DNA of 53,176 bases from an uncultured Granulosicoccaceae bacterium (GCA_938005265.1 CALLOA010000171.1:1-53176); one strand, 5' to 3'. Positions 25,675 to 34,962 are shown, counted from the stretch's first letter. Numbers and translations: made by a program. The notes: generated from the sequence alone by a model not told the origin.

Positions 25675-28125
25675 TCAAGCTGGTTGTTGATCAGCTCGTT
25701 TTTGATCCAGCAAGGGCTGCATGTACATAGTGGCTGGTACCCGTTCGCCCAGAATCTCGATTTCAACACACTGGCCTTCTGCAACCAGCTCCGATGGCAA
25801 GAAACCAAAAGCCACTGATTGTTCACAGAAATGGGCATAGCCTCCAGAGGTTACGAAGCCAACTACCTGATCATCATGCCAGATAGGTTCATCCCCCCAA
25901 ACATCAGCATCAATGGCATCTACGCGAAAATTGCAAAGTTGCCTGCTTGCTCCGCGTGTGCGCTCCTCCAATGCAGCCTGTTTACCAATAAAATCACTTT
26001 CCTTCTCATACCGTAGAAATCGCGATAGTCCGGTTTCAAGTGGCGTGTAATCCGGTTTGTATTCACGCATCCACGAGCCAAATGATTTTTCCAATCGCAA
26101 ACTCATCATCGCTCGCATACCAAATGGTTGCAGACCAAACTCCTTACCTGCCTTTGCAAGAAGCTTATAGAGTGCGATCTGCTGACTTGCATCAACATAG
26201 ATCTCATACCCCAAATCACCGGTATAGGTAACCCGTTGCACCAGTGCAGTCATGTCACCTGAATCGCCGATCAGGTTGAGATACCGCGAGGCCAGAAATG
26301 GTAGATTGGCTGCAGAGACGTCAGCGGTGGTGCAGGCTTGCAACATTCTTGCGGCGTTGGGACCAGCTATCTGGAATCCTATTTGTTGATCTGAAACATT
26401 TTCCAGCTCGACAGAACCATCACCCGGTAAATGCTGCTGGAACCAACGCATGTGATAGGCCTGCGCTGAATAGGATGCTGTGAGCAAAAAAGATTCAGCT
26501 TCATGATCTTCTGTAGGCAGGCACGTAACCGTAAAATCACCAACCAATTTACCTGAAGGTGCCAACATCGGGCATAGAGCCAACCTGCCGCGCCGCGGAA
26601 TATGTCCTGCCATTATGTAGTCGAGCCAGCGCCTGGCATCAGTGCCGCTAATCCTGTACTTGCCAAAATTATGCACTTCATTGATGCCGACTGCTGTTCT
26701 GACAGCCCTGCACTCACGGGCAACCGCTTCAAAGGCATTTGATCGCCTGAAGCTCGGTTTCTCATAGAGCGGCTCGTTGGGTAACGCGAAGTAGTTGACA
26801 TGCTCCAGGCCGTAACCGGAACCGAATACCGCGTTCTGTTGCCGCCAGATATCGTAAGCCGGTGTTGTGCGCAATGGCCTGCCCACGGGTAGTTCTTCAT
26901 TCGGGTAACTGACCGAGAAACGCCGCTGGTAGTTTTCCACAACCTTTTTACGGGTCCAATCGCTGGTGGCATAATCGCCAAAGCGCGCAATATCCATGGC
27001 AAAAACATCCACCTGTGGCTCGCCATTGATCATCCATTCCGCCAGTGTACGGCCAACACCACCTCCCTGGCTGAAACCAGCCATTACAGCGCAGGCGGAC
27101 CACAAGTTGTTTTTCCCGGGCACTGGCCCGACCAGAGGATTTCCATCAGGTGCAAAAGTAAAAGGGCCATTGATGATTTTTTTGATGCCCGCAGTTTCCA
27201 GTACGGGATAACGGCGGTACGCCAATTCAAGCGCATCACCAATTCGCTCCAGATTGTCCGGTAGTAGTTCATGACCAAAATCAGCTGGCGTGCCGCTCAC
27301 GGCCCAAGGGTCACAAGCCTGCTCATAAAACCCGATGACCAGACCACGACCTTCCTGCCGCAAGTAACTCTCGCCAGCCGGATCCATAACGTGCGGCAAT
27401 TCATCGTCACGCTGAAAAACCTCAGGCAGGTCGTCTGTGACCAGATACTGGTGCTCCATTGGATGCAATGGCAAATCGATTCCTGCCAGTTTGCCCACTT
27501 CGCGCGCCCACAAACCCGCGGCTATGACGACATGTTCAGCCTCGACATTGCCCTGCCCGGTTTCAATAATCCAGCCGTTGCGGCCATTAGGTACAAGGTT
27601 GTGTACCGGGTTGCGTAGAACTATTTCTGCACCCTGCTTTCTCGCAGCTGTGGCGTATGCATGCGTGGTACCTGACGGATCCAGATGGCCATCCAGAGGG
27701 TCATAAAGAGCGCCCAAAATGCCTTCAGTGTTTGTAATCGGGGATATTTCCGGAATTTCAGACGGCGTCACGATACGAGTCTCCAACCCCATGTACCGGT
27801 GTTTGGCACGTTCTGCCCGCAGAAAATCCAGACGCTCCGGCGTTTCCGCCAGTGTTAATCCCCCGACATGGTGCAAGCCGCAGGATTGACCAGAGATTTC
27901 CTCCAATTCCCGGTATAGACGGATCGTATAGCCTTGCAGCGCAGCCATGTTGGTATCGCCGTTCAGCGTATGAAAACCACCGGCGGCGTGCCATGTGGAA
28001 CCGGAGGTAAGCTCGGAGCGTTCGATCAGCATGACATCCGACCAGCCAAAACGCGTCAGATGGTAAAGCACACTGCAGCCAACGACACCACCACCGATGA
28101 CGACTACCCGGGCTTTGTTCTGCAT
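25675..28125 (-). CDS. FAD-dependent dimethylglycine/sarcosine dehydrogenase-type oxidoreductase with GcvT domain
   Basis: An 816-residue two-part enzyme. The N-terminal DAO-type FAD domain begins VVVIGGGVVGCSVLYHL. His46 in GSTWHAAGG is the residue that carries covalent FAD in dimethylglycine and sarcosine dehydrogenases. The C-terminal half is an aminomethyltransferase (GcvT)-like folate domain, which in this family captures the released one-carbon unit as methylene-tetrahydrofolate. Likely reaction: oxidative N-demethylation of a methylated glycine or related amine. The start is supported by AGAGGAG 8-10 bases upstream of ATG 28125. The precise substrate is not resolved by sequence; related proteins of this length are often annotated only as FAD-dependent oxidoreductases. 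Confidence 0.88.
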   Translation of the reverse strand: MQNKARVVVIGGGVVGCSVLYHLTRFGWSDVMLIERSELTSGSTWHAAGGFHTLNGDTNMAALQGYTIRLYRELEEISGQSCGLHHVGGLTLAETPERLDFLRAERAKHRYMGLETRIVTPSEIPEISPITNTEGILGALYDPLDGHLDPSGTTHAYATAARKQGAEIVLRNPVHNLVPNGRNGWIIETGQGNVEAEHVVIAAGLWAREVGKLAGIDLPLHPMEHQYLVTDDLPEVFQRDDELPHVMDPAGESYLRQEGRGLVIGFYEQACDPWAVSGTPADFGHELLPDNLERIGDALELAYRRYPVLETAGIKKIINGPFTFAPDGNPLVGPVPGKNNLWSACAVMAGFSQGGGVGRTLAEWMINGEPQVDVFAMDIARFGDYATSDWTRKKVVENYQRRFSVSYPNEELPVGRPLRTTPAYDIWRQQNAVFGSGYGLEHVNYFALPNEPLYEKPSFRRSNAFEAVARECRAVRTAVGINEVHNFGKYRISGTDARRWLDYIMAGHIPRRGRLALCPMLAPSGKLVGDFTVTCLPTEDHEAESFLLTASYSAQAYHMRWFQQHLPGDGSVELENVSDQQIGFQIAGPNAARMLQACTTADVSAANLPFLASRYLNLIGDSGDMTALVQRVTYTGDLGYEIYVDASQQIALYKLLAKAGKEFGLQPFGMRAMMSLRLEKSFGSWMREYKPDYTPLETGLSRFLRYEKESDFIGKQAALEERTRGASRQLCNFRVDAIDADVWGDEPIWHDDQVVGFVTSGGYAHFCEQSVAFGFLPSELVAEGQCVEIEILGERVPATMYMQPLLDQKRADQQPA

Positions 28126-28472
28126 TCAAATAACTCCTCTCTCAACTGGGGCCTGCGGTTACGGTCACTTCACTGAACTATATATCATTCAACACGGATT
28201 GACCGAGCATCCGGATTGTAGCGTTTCAGCAAACACCCAATATCTTTTTTGGAAGCTGCAAGCCGGTATAATTGCGGGCACTTCGGTTTCGGGCACAGCG
28301 GCCAATACAGCCATTTCATGCTTAATAATACATGGCAGGGCTTTAATGAAGCCTGCTGCTGTTATCTGCACTACCCGGGTCTTAAAATGATGTAATAAAC
28401 AACCTGCTTACAGCGACGTTGTTTGGTAAAATTACCGGTTAAGAAACCAACTTTCCTGCCCTATCGTTATCT
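28126..28472. other. Divergent intergenic region, DMGDH-type gene / OmpA coiled-coil gene
   Basis: This 347-base gap separates two divergent genes. A TAAAAT at 28427 could be a -10 element for the plus-strand gene but lacks a good -35. A TATAAT at 28267 is likewise unpaired. Short open frames inside show no family resemblance. I see no glycine riboswitch pattern despite the glycine-related neighbour. Confidence 0.5.
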
Positions 28473-30497
28473 ATGAAAAGTTTGCTCGCAATTCTAGCCT
28501 TGGCTGTTGTGGCCAGTGCCGGCTACTGGAAGTTCCGCAATCCGGATGCCGGCATTGCTGACCTGGGCAATCAAGCCAGTGCGCAGGCAAGCCAACTCAC
28601 CTCTGCATTGAGCTTTGGAGCCGCTGACACCAGCAAGCTTGAAGCGCAACTGGCCTCATCCCAAAGCCAATGGGAAGAGACCTCATCTGCGCTGGATTCT
28701 AACCAACAGGTGCTGGAGCAGGCACTGCAACGCATCGCTGAGTTGGAAACCCAGGTGGGAGCAACTGAAGAGGCATTGCAATCAGCATCGAAGGATTTTG
28801 CCAACAGTGAGTCTGCTCTTGACGAACGTTTGAATACTATTACTAACAAGGTTGATCAGCGTCTGGCAGGTACCGCTAGCCAAATGGAGCCAATACAAAA
28901 CAGATTGGCTGACCTCGAAACCAGCCTCAACGAAATGGATGCCGGATTTTCCAATACGACATCAGCTATTACAAAACGTCTGCAAACAGAGCTGGCAACA
29001 CAGATTTCTGAGAGAGAATCTGCAGCCGCTCAGGCAACTGAGGCAGTGAGTAACAGAATCGACAAGCTCGAAAAACAGGTAGCCGATGTTGCAAGCAAGG
29101 CTGAAGCAGGCGCCACAGCAAGCCAGCTTGATGAATTGGAACAACAAATAGGTCAGCTGCAGGCGGGGATTCAGGCCAGTGAAGAATCGCTGGGCGACCG
29201 CCTTGACACAGCACTGGATGGAAGAATTGCAAGCCTGAGTGAAAGTATCGAACAAAAACGCAAGATCGACTCCGACAACAACACACGTTTGTTGCGCCAG
29301 AGTGTCAACCGCATGGACAACCGGATCAAGGCGATATCGGCAGCATCAGGCGAAGCCGATGCCGCACTGGAATTGAGTTCCGCACTCGATGACCGCATCG
29401 ATGATGTCGAAAATTCCATTGCAGAAATTGAAAAAAATCCGGCAATACAAAGGATGGAACGCAGGCTGCTGGAACAAGTCGAGAAGACAAACACGTCAAT
29501 AACAACACTACAAGATAGTGTGCTGGCCGAGGCTGCTGCAAATACAGAAACTCTTTCGCAAAAACTGGAATCGTCACAACAAAAGATTGCTGCCATGGAA
29601 GCAACCATGGCTAGTCTTGATAAAGAGAATAGCGCCAGTAACGAAGCCATGATTGAGCGGTATTCTGAACTGGGAGAACGACTGGATACGCTGGAGTCTG
29701 CTGAAATTCAATTAGCAGCCGCACTGCCACAGATTCAGGCCGTAGAACGCAACAGCTTCACTGCTGCGAAAGGTGCTGAACTGTCACGTAAACTGGACGA
29801 TCTGGATAGCAGGCTTATTTCGCTCAAGAACGTAGTAGAGGAAACACCTCAGGGAAGTCACTCAACTGAGGATTCAATCGCTCTGTCCACGGGATTAAAA
29901 TCAGAGGTAACACGCATCAGCCAAAGGATCGAAGAAATTGATGCGCAGCTGGCGGCGATGGCTGACAGGCCTTCAGCGAATAATACAGACCAGGTCAAGA
30001 CTGAGCTGGAGGCTAAACTCGCAGAGCTGGAAAAACGCCTTGCACAACAGGTGCAACAACCGGACGATCGGCTGGCCAATGAAGTTGATCAACTGAACAA
30101 AAAGCTTGGCCTGCTGGAACAGGAAAGACTTGCAGCTGCCAATACCGCACAATTGGGTAAGCCCAATGAGTATAAAATCTATTTTGGTAAAGACAGTGTC
30201 TCGATCAGTGATGATGCTGAAATAGTTCTCAAGTCATTTATTTCGCAAGAACAAAATCGTGCAAGCAGCGTGTCCATATTCGGCTTTACAGACCGCTCGG
30301 GTAACGCTGCCTACAACCAAAGGCTAGCCTTGCGCCGAGCCAATGGTGTTCGTTCATACCTGATTCAGCAGGGGTTTGATTTCCGTAAAATCAACGCGGT
30401 CGATGGGCTGGGTGAAGACCCCGCAGCATCCAAACTTGACGACGGCCAGGAAGATGCCAATCAGCGAACCGTTGTCTTATATGCCTACCAAAAATAA
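28473..30497 (+). CDS. Inner-membrane-anchored coiled-coil protein with C-terminal OmpA domain
   Basis: A 674-residue protein. Residues 1-18 are a hydrophobic anchor or signal (KSLLAILALAVVASAGYW). Residues about 60-560 are almost entirely Glu/Gln/Ala/Leu/Ser-rich coiled coil with repeated patterns such as LxxRLxxLE and many IxxL spacings. Residues about 566-674 are an OmpA-type peptidoglycan-binding domain: YKIYFGKDSVSIS, then GFTDRSGNAAYNQRLALRRANGVRSY and a closing NQRTVVLYAY. The conserved TDxxG and NxxLxxxRA positions are present. It probably links the inner membrane to the cell wall over a long span, or acts as a periplasmic ruler. It stands alone. A similar plan, with an ExbD-type anchor, recurs at 46713. 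Confidence 0.82.
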   Translation: MKSLLAILALAVVASAGYWKFRNPDAGIADLGNQASAQASQLTSALSFGAADTSKLEAQLASSQSQWEETSSALDSNQQVLEQALQRIAELETQVGATEEALQSASKDFANSESALDERLNTITNKVDQRLAGTASQMEPIQNRLADLETSLNEMDAGFSNTTSAITKRLQTELATQISERESAAAQATEAVSNRIDKLEKQVADVASKAEAGATASQLDELEQQIGQLQAGIQASEESLGDRLDTALDGRIASLSESIEQKRKIDSDNNTRLLRQSVNRMDNRIKAISAASGEADAALELSSALDDRIDDVENSIAEIEKNPAIQRMERRLLEQVEKTNTSITTLQDSVLAEAAANTETLSQKLESSQQKIAAMEATMASLDKENSASNEAMIERYSELGERLDTLESAEIQLAAALPQIQAVERNSFTAAKGAELSRKLDDLDSRLISLKNVVEETPQGSHSTEDSIALSTGLKSEVTRISQRIEEIDAQLAAMADRPSANNTDQVKTELEAKLAELEKRLAQQVQQPDDRLANEVDQLNKKLGLLEQERLAAANTAQLGKPNEYKIYFGKDSVSISDDAEIVLKSFISQEQNRASSVSIFGFTDRSGNAAYNQRLALRRANGVRSYLIQQGFDFRKINAVDGLGEDPAASKLDDGQEDANQRTVVLYAYQK

Positions 30498-30501
30498 AAC
30501 G

Positions 30502-30519
30502 GCCGTAATTGCCGTAATT
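30502..30519. repeat. 9-bp tandem duplication
   Basis: GCCGTAATT occurs twice in a row just after the stop of the OmpA coiled-coil gene. No function is evident. Confidence 0.75.
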
Positions 30520-30730
30520 AAGCAAAACAGGTCTGACTCAGGGTTGCTTTGTTAGCCATTTTGACCACCTATCCGATGCGAAAAAGCTGAACTTACAATC
30601 GTTTTGCTATTGCATCGCGGCAGTGTTAGTCTCTAGGACTGAAGTGGTTCAAAACCCGTGCGACCCTCATCTGAAGCTAGCGCCAAAATGTGAAGTACTG
30701 CTAGTAAATTACTACTAGAATTACTAATAA

Positions 30731-30760
30731 AGAAAGAACAAACTCAGAAAGAACAAACGA
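30731..30760. repeat. 15-bp imperfect tandem duplication
   Basis: AGAAAGAACAAACTC is followed directly by AGAAAGAACAAACGA (12 leading bases and one further position identical). It lies in the purine-rich stretch upstream of the succinate-semialdehyde dehydrogenase gene. Confidence 0.7.
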
Positions 30761-31044
30761 AACAGTAGTAACAAGAAAACTTGAGATAACACAGTATAAA
30801 ACAGTAAAGGGAACTATCTGTGCCAGGCCAGAGGGAGTAAGGTCGATCATCTTTATCCTCACCCATGCCCGTCGCGGTACCAGTCATGTGCGGCTTTTAA
30901 AGCCAAACATGAATGAACATCCTTTTTACAAATTCACTTTATAGCCACGACGTATTGCCTGGCGATAGTACCTTTTTTAAAAATTCGGTTCTTGAAAACA
31001 ACTTAATTAAGTCCCCAAAACATAACGCAAAGGGAATTCAAGCG

Positions 31045-32511
31045 ATGACGCTCAAACTAAACAGACCGGATTTACTAAAATCCAAATGCCTTATCGATGG
31101 TCAATGGATCGATGCCGATAGCTCTGAAGAAATACAGGTGCTGAATCCGGCCAATGGTGAAACCGTCGGCCACATAGCGAAATGTGGCACTGCAGAAACA
31201 CGGCGTGCGATTGAAGCTGCTGAGCACGCCTTGCTAGCATGGCAGGCAACTCCAGCTGCGACCCGATCAGCCTGCCTGCGTAGTTGGTACAACCTGTTGA
31301 TTGAGAATCAGGATGATCTGGCAGCTATCCTGACTGCGGAAATGGGAAAACCACTGGCCGAAGCCCGCGGTGAGATTGTTTATGGAGCGGGTTATGTGGA
31401 ATGGTTTGCCGAGGAAGCCAAGCGTATCTACGGTGATGTAATTCCGGCACCCGACGGTGACAAACGCATTGTCTGCATCAGGCAACCTGTGGGTGTGGTT
31501 GGCTGTATTACACCCTGGAATTTCCCCAATGCCATGCTCGCAAGAAAACTGGCACCGGCATTGGCAGCCGGGTGTACGGTAGTCTGCAAACCGGCTAATG
31601 AGACGCCACTGTCAGCATACGCCATGGCAGCACTTGCCATTGAGGCAGGAATTCCTGCCGGGGTTATCAATATCGTATCCGGCAATACCAGCGAGATCGG
31701 CGCTGAAATTACATCTCACCCGGCAGTGCGAAAAGTATCCTTCACCGGTTCTACAGAAGTCGGCAAAATACTAATCCAACAATGTGCCTCCACGGTCAAG
31801 CGCACCTCAATGGAGTTGGGCGGAAACGCACCTTTTATTGTTTTTGACGATGCCGATATCGATGCAGCAGTTGAAGGGGCGATGATCAGTAAATTCCGCA
31901 ACGCGGGTCAAACCTGTGTCTGTACCAATCGCTTATTGGTTCAGGATGGAATTGCCGAGGAATTCTCCAGCCGACTCACCGAACGTGTGAACTCTCTTAA
32001 GGTTGGTGAAGGAACACAGGCTGATGTGGCCATTGGCCCACTTATCAACGATAAAGCCAGCAACAATGTGTTGAGCATGATCGACGATGCAGTCAGCAAC
32101 GGAGCAAAAGTACTGGCTGGAGGCAAACAGGCCAGTGCTGGAGAGCGTTTCGTTGAACCTACCGTGCTCTCGGAATGCACAAGCAATATGCGAATATTCA
32201 AAGACGAAATTTTCGGGCCAGTAGCCCCATTGTTCCGTTTCTCAACCGAAGAGGAAGCAATAAGTATGGCCAACGATACAGAAGTTGGACTTGCCTGTTA
32301 TTTCTATTCCAGAGACGTTGGCAGAATCTGGCGGGTTGCTGAAGCATTGGAGTATGGCATTGTCGGTATCAACGAAGGCGCGATTAGCAATCCGGCAGCA
32401 CCTTTTGGTGGTGTCAAGGAGTCAGGCCAGGGCCGTGAGGGTTCCAAGTACGGTCTGGATGATTACACAGAAATCAAATATATGTGTATGGGAGGCATCA
32501 GCTCAACCTGA
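31045..32511 (+). CDS. gabD: NAD(P)-dependent succinate-semialdehyde dehydrogenase-type aldehyde dehydrogenase
   Basis: A 488-residue aldehyde dehydrogenase of the GabD type, which oxidises succinate semialdehyde to succinate in GABA breakdown. PWNFPNAMLARKLAPALAAGCTVV and SFTGSTEVGKIL form the cofactor site, ELGGNAPFIVFDDAD carries the general-base Glu, and the nucleophile is Cys291 in GQTCVCTNR. NEGAISNPAAPFGGVKESGQGREG is the GabD-like C-terminal block. The start chosen is ATG 31045, with AAAGGGA about 8 bases upstream. A longer frame from 30913 adds 44 residues unlike the family. The ThDP enzyme 150 bases downstream may share its transcript. Other semialdehydes are possible substrates. 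Confidence 0.9.
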   Translation: MTLKLNRPDLLKSKCLIDGQWIDADSSEEIQVLNPANGETVGHIAKCGTAETRRAIEAAEHALLAWQATPAATRSACLRSWYNLLIENQDDLAAILTAEMGKPLAEARGEIVYGAGYVEWFAEEAKRIYGDVIPAPDGDKRIVCIRQPVGVVGCITPWNFPNAMLARKLAPALAAGCTVVCKPANETPLSAYAMAALAIEAGIPAGVINIVSGNTSEIGAEITSHPAVRKVSFTGSTEVGKILIQQCASTVKRTSMELGGNAPFIVFDDADIDAAVEGAMISKFRNAGQTCVCTNRLLVQDGIAEEFSSRLTERVNSLKVGEGTQADVAIGPLINDKASNNVLSMIDDAVSNGAKVLAGGKQASAGERFVEPTVLSECTSNMRIFKDEIFGPVAPLFRFSTEEEAISMANDTEVGLACYFYSRDVGRIWRVAEALEYGIVGINEGAISNPAAPFGGVKESGQGREGSKYGLDDYTEIKYMCMGGISST

Positions 32512-32661
32512 TTCCGGGCCAACAAACTTATTTGTCATAAACGGGCATAGTCAAATAGACGATGCCTTTTACGCTTAGCAACCAAACGCGCAATGTTACG
32601 GGCAACGAACAAGTAGTGCTGCGTGAAACTAAACAACTGCGAAAATACAACGGAGTGAACC

Positions 32662-34308
32662 ATGAATGCCAGTGATCTGTTCGTAAAATGCCTGGAACAG
32701 GAGGGAATCAAATACATATTCGGTGTTCCCGGGGAGGAAAATGCAGACTTCATGATGTCATTGGAAAATTCCGACATCGAATTTATTCTCACGCGGCACG
32801 AACAAGGCGCCGCCTTTATGGCCGAAATCTACGGTCGTTTAACCGGTCAGCCAGCTGGATGCCTGGGTACGCTGGGGCCTGGAGCAACCAACCTGATAAC
32901 CGGCGTCGCAGACAGCAACATGGACCGGGCACCCATGCTTGTTTTAACTGGCCAGGGAGCTACTACGAGGCTTCACAAGGAATCACACCAGGTGATGGAT
33001 GTTGTCGAGATGTTCAAACCTGTCACTAAGTGGGCAACTACAGTACTGCACCCAGACAACATTCCGGAAATAGTACGCAAAGCCGTAAGACTTGCACGAA
33101 CTGAAAAACCAGGTGCCGTTCACATCGAGTTACCCGAAGATGTTGCGAAGTTGCCTACAACCACGTCCCCGCTACCTGTCAATCGCTTCAGACGGCCGGT
33201 GCCTGATGAAAAAATTATGAAAATGGCCTTTGACGCGATTAGTAGTGCACGCAGGCCAATAATAATTGCTGGCAACGGGTGCATAAGAAAACGGGCTAGC
33301 GAACAACTCAGGCAATTTTGCGAAAAGACAGGCGTAGGTGTCATCAGCACCTTTATGGCAAAAGGTTGTGTAGATATGGATGCTCCCTATTGCCTCTACA
33401 CGATAGGCCTTGGCGCAAAAGATGTTGTTGCTTGCGCGGTTGACGCATCTGATCTGGTGATAACGATCGGCTATGACATGGTCGAATACCACCCGCAACT
33501 GTGGAATCCAGATGGCTCAAAGAAGATTATTCACATTGACTTTCTGCCTGCTGAAATCGACCAGAATTATCTACCGGAAGTCGAGATTGTGGGAGATGTT
33601 GCCCATGCAATCTGGATGCTTAATCAGTTGTCCGAAGGACAGACTTTTGATTTCGATTTGAAACAACAAAATGAAACCCGCGAACAAATGCGCGGCGAAC
33701 TCGAGAGCCTGAAAGACGATCAAACCAAAGGCATTATCAAACCACAGAAAGCCCTTTGGGACGTACGTGAGGCCATGGGTCCTCACGATATCCTGCTGTC
33801 GGACGTAGGGGCGCACAAGATGTGGATCGCTCGACACTATCAGTGCCATGAACCAAACACCTGCCTCATACCCAACGGGTTTTGTTCAATGGGTTTTGCA
33901 CTGCCTGGTGCAATTGCGGCCAGCATCGTCTCTCCTGATCGTAAAATTCTGGCTATCTGTGGCGATGCTGGATTTATGATGAACGTGCAGGAAATGGAAA
34001 CGGCTGCCAGGCTTAAATCTAATATCGTTGTATTGGTATGGGAAGACAATGCCTACGGACTTATCGCATGGAAACAAACCAATGAATTTGGCAAACACAC
34101 ACCGCTGGATTTCGGCAACCCTGATTGGATGCAACTAAGTAGCGCTTTTGGCTGGCATGGCCACAAAGTCACCGACAGTGAAAATTTTCTTCCTGAACTA
34201 CGCAAAGCCCTCGACGAGCCCGGACCGAGTCTGGTCGTTATTCCAATAGACTACAGTGAGAATATGCTGCTGACCAAAAGGTTAGGTGAAATCACCTGCC
34301 CTATCTAG
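32662..34308 (+). CDS. Thiamine-diphosphate enzyme, acetolactate synthase (AlsS-like)
   Basis: A 548-residue ThDP-dependent enzyme most like catabolic acetolactate synthase. The N-terminal FGVPGEENADFM and catalytic Glu47 in RHEQGAAFMAEIYGR are followed by GTLGPGATNLITG and a central transhydrogenase-like domain. The ThDP-Mg motif starts with CGDAGFMMN (Asp435) and continues to NAYG. The ending DYSENMLLTKRLGEI also fits AlsS-type proteins. The family joins two pyruvates to acetolactate, but relatives act on other 2-oxoacids. The neighbouring semialdehyde dehydrogenase leaves room for a different substrate. No small regulatory subunit (IlvN) or decarboxylase follows. GGAGTG lies 6 bases before the ATG. 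Confidence 0.83.
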   Translation: MNASDLFVKCLEQEGIKYIFGVPGEENADFMMSLENSDIEFILTRHEQGAAFMAEIYGRLTGQPAGCLGTLGPGATNLITGVADSNMDRAPMLVLTGQGATTRLHKESHQVMDVVEMFKPVTKWATTVLHPDNIPEIVRKAVRLARTEKPGAVHIELPEDVAKLPTTTSPLPVNRFRRPVPDEKIMKMAFDAISSARRPIIIAGNGCIRKRASEQLRQFCEKTGVGVISTFMAKGCVDMDAPYCLYTIGLGAKDVVACAVDASDLVITIGYDMVEYHPQLWNPDGSKKIIHIDFLPAEIDQNYLPEVEIVGDVAHAIWMLNQLSEGQTFDFDLKQQNETREQMRGELESLKDDQTKGIIKPQKALWDVREAMGPHDILLSDVGAHKMWIARHYQCHEPNTCLIPNGFCSMGFALPGAIAASIVSPDRKILAICGDAGFMMNVQEMETAARLKSNIVVLVWEDNAYGLIAWKQTNEFGKHTPLDFGNPDWMQLSSAFGWHGHKVTDSENFLPELRKALDEPGPSLVVIPIDYSENMLLTKRLGEITCPI

Positions 34309-34340
34309 GTGCTTGCGAGTTTAAGTGCTTGCGGGTAGCA
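34309..34340. repeat. 16-bp-spaced direct repeat after the ThDP enzyme
   Basis: GTGCTTGCG occurs at 34309 and again exactly 16 bases later, immediately behind the stop codon. The outer bases of the unit are only partly conserved (about 12 of 16). Confidence 0.55.
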
Positions 34341-34367
34341 CCGGGAGATACAGCAGAAAACTGCTGA

Positions 34368-34404
34368 AATACGCTATCTGTGCGTCCAACACAGTTAGCG
34401 TATT
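34368..34404. terminator. Long imperfect hairpin downstream of the ThDP enzyme
   Basis: AATACGCTATCTGTG pairs with CACAGTTAGCGTATT (15 bp with one mismatch) around a CGTCCAA loop. A smaller hairpin, CAGCAG-AAAA-CTGCTG at 34351-34366, precedes it. No T-run follows, so this could protect the 3' end of the mRNA or act as a Rho-assisted stop, and is not a classic intrinsic terminator. Confidence 0.5.
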
Positions 34405-34515
34405 CAGGCAATCGGAAATTTCGGCAACGTTTTTTGTTTTGGGGAGCGTTTTTTGGGAAAGTTATTTTGGTAAACAACGTGTTTTTGGGAAGTGAAGTGT
34501 TTTGAGCAAAGTATC

Positions 34516-34541
34516 AGCAGGGCTGCGGCCGCAGCCCTGCT
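34516..34541. terminator. 26-bp GC-rich perfect palindrome between convergent genes
   Basis: Arms AGCAGGGCTGCGG and CCGCAGCCCTGCT are exactly complementary with no loop bases. They sit between the ends of the plus-strand ThDP enzyme and the minus-strand BON lipoprotein. It is likely a bidirectional transcription stop, though the flanking T-runs are poor. The 34411-34510 stretch before it is strikingly T/G-rich with repeated GTTTTTTG and TTTTTGGGAA words. Confidence 0.5.
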
Positions 34542-34578
34542 TGTGCTTGATTCTGCTACTTAGCGGTTACATCAGTAT

Positions 34579-34962
34579 TTAGCTTTGTGCCTGAAGAAGA
34601 TTACGAACTTCTTTGACACCAGTTACAGAACTTGCAATTCTGGCGGCAAGGGTTTTCTCCAACTCACTACCGACTCCTCCTCGTAACGTAACGACGCCCT
34701 TTACGCATGAGACACCGATGCTGTTGGCGTTAAGCGCCGGATTTGTGCTCAGGGCAGCAAGAACGTCTTTCTCTGTGCTCTGGTCCTCAGCGATGTAATT
34801 CATCCCCGTATTATCAGGATTTTCAGCAACTGCAGCATTTTTCGCCACAGGGTAATCATCTGCAGGGGCAGAGCTGTTACCTGATACGGCACAGCCTGCG
34901 GCCATCCAGGAAACCAATGAAACTAAAATTGCACTACTCAACAAACCACGCTTCCGATACAT
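34579..34962 (-). CDS. BON domain lipoprotein
   Basis: A 127-residue putative lipoprotein. The N-terminal signal MYRKRGLLSSAILVSLVSW ends in the lipobox MAAGC with lipidated Cys24, followed by a Ser/Ala/Asp-rich linker. A single BON domain spans about residues 64-127, with KDVLAALSTNPALNA, GVVTLRGGVGSELEK and a final VTGVKEVRNLL. BON proteins bind phospholipid and support envelope integrity under osmotic or other stress. The residue after the lipidated Cys is Ala, so outer-membrane sorting is expected. The gene is monocistronic, convergent with the ThDP enzyme and preceded by a ribosome-site-like GGAG upstream of ATG 34962. Confidence 0.87.
   Translation of the reverse strand: MYRKRGLLSSAILVSLVSWMAAGCAVSGNSSAPADDYPVAKNAAVAENPDNTGMNYIAEDQSTEKDVLAALSTNPALNANSIGVSCVKGVVTLRGGVGSELEKTLAARIASSVTGVKEVRNLLQAQS

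Larger units (their letters stand above)
30498..31044. other. Long leader/intergenic region before the semialdehyde dehydrogenase gene
   Basis: 547 bases without a supported gene. It is AT-rich and purine-rich in the middle (30690-30800), contains the two tandem duplications listed separately, and has a short palindrome GGCTTT-T-AAAGCC at 30892-30904 that could be an operator or small hairpin. An in-frame extension of the dehydrogenase back to 30913 is possible but has no homology or ribosome-site support. No known riboswitch class was recognised. Confidence 0.5.

Noticed and set aside
28126..28472. Glycine riboswitch before the dimethylglycine/sarcosine-type dehydrogenase
   Set aside because: I could not find the conserved aptamer core on the minus strand, and the gene has a plain AGGAG leader close to its start.
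30913..31044. N-terminal extension of the succinate-semialdehyde dehydrogenase
   Set aside because: The extra 44 residues have no resemblance to the family, and ATG 31045 has a good ribosome site at proper distance.
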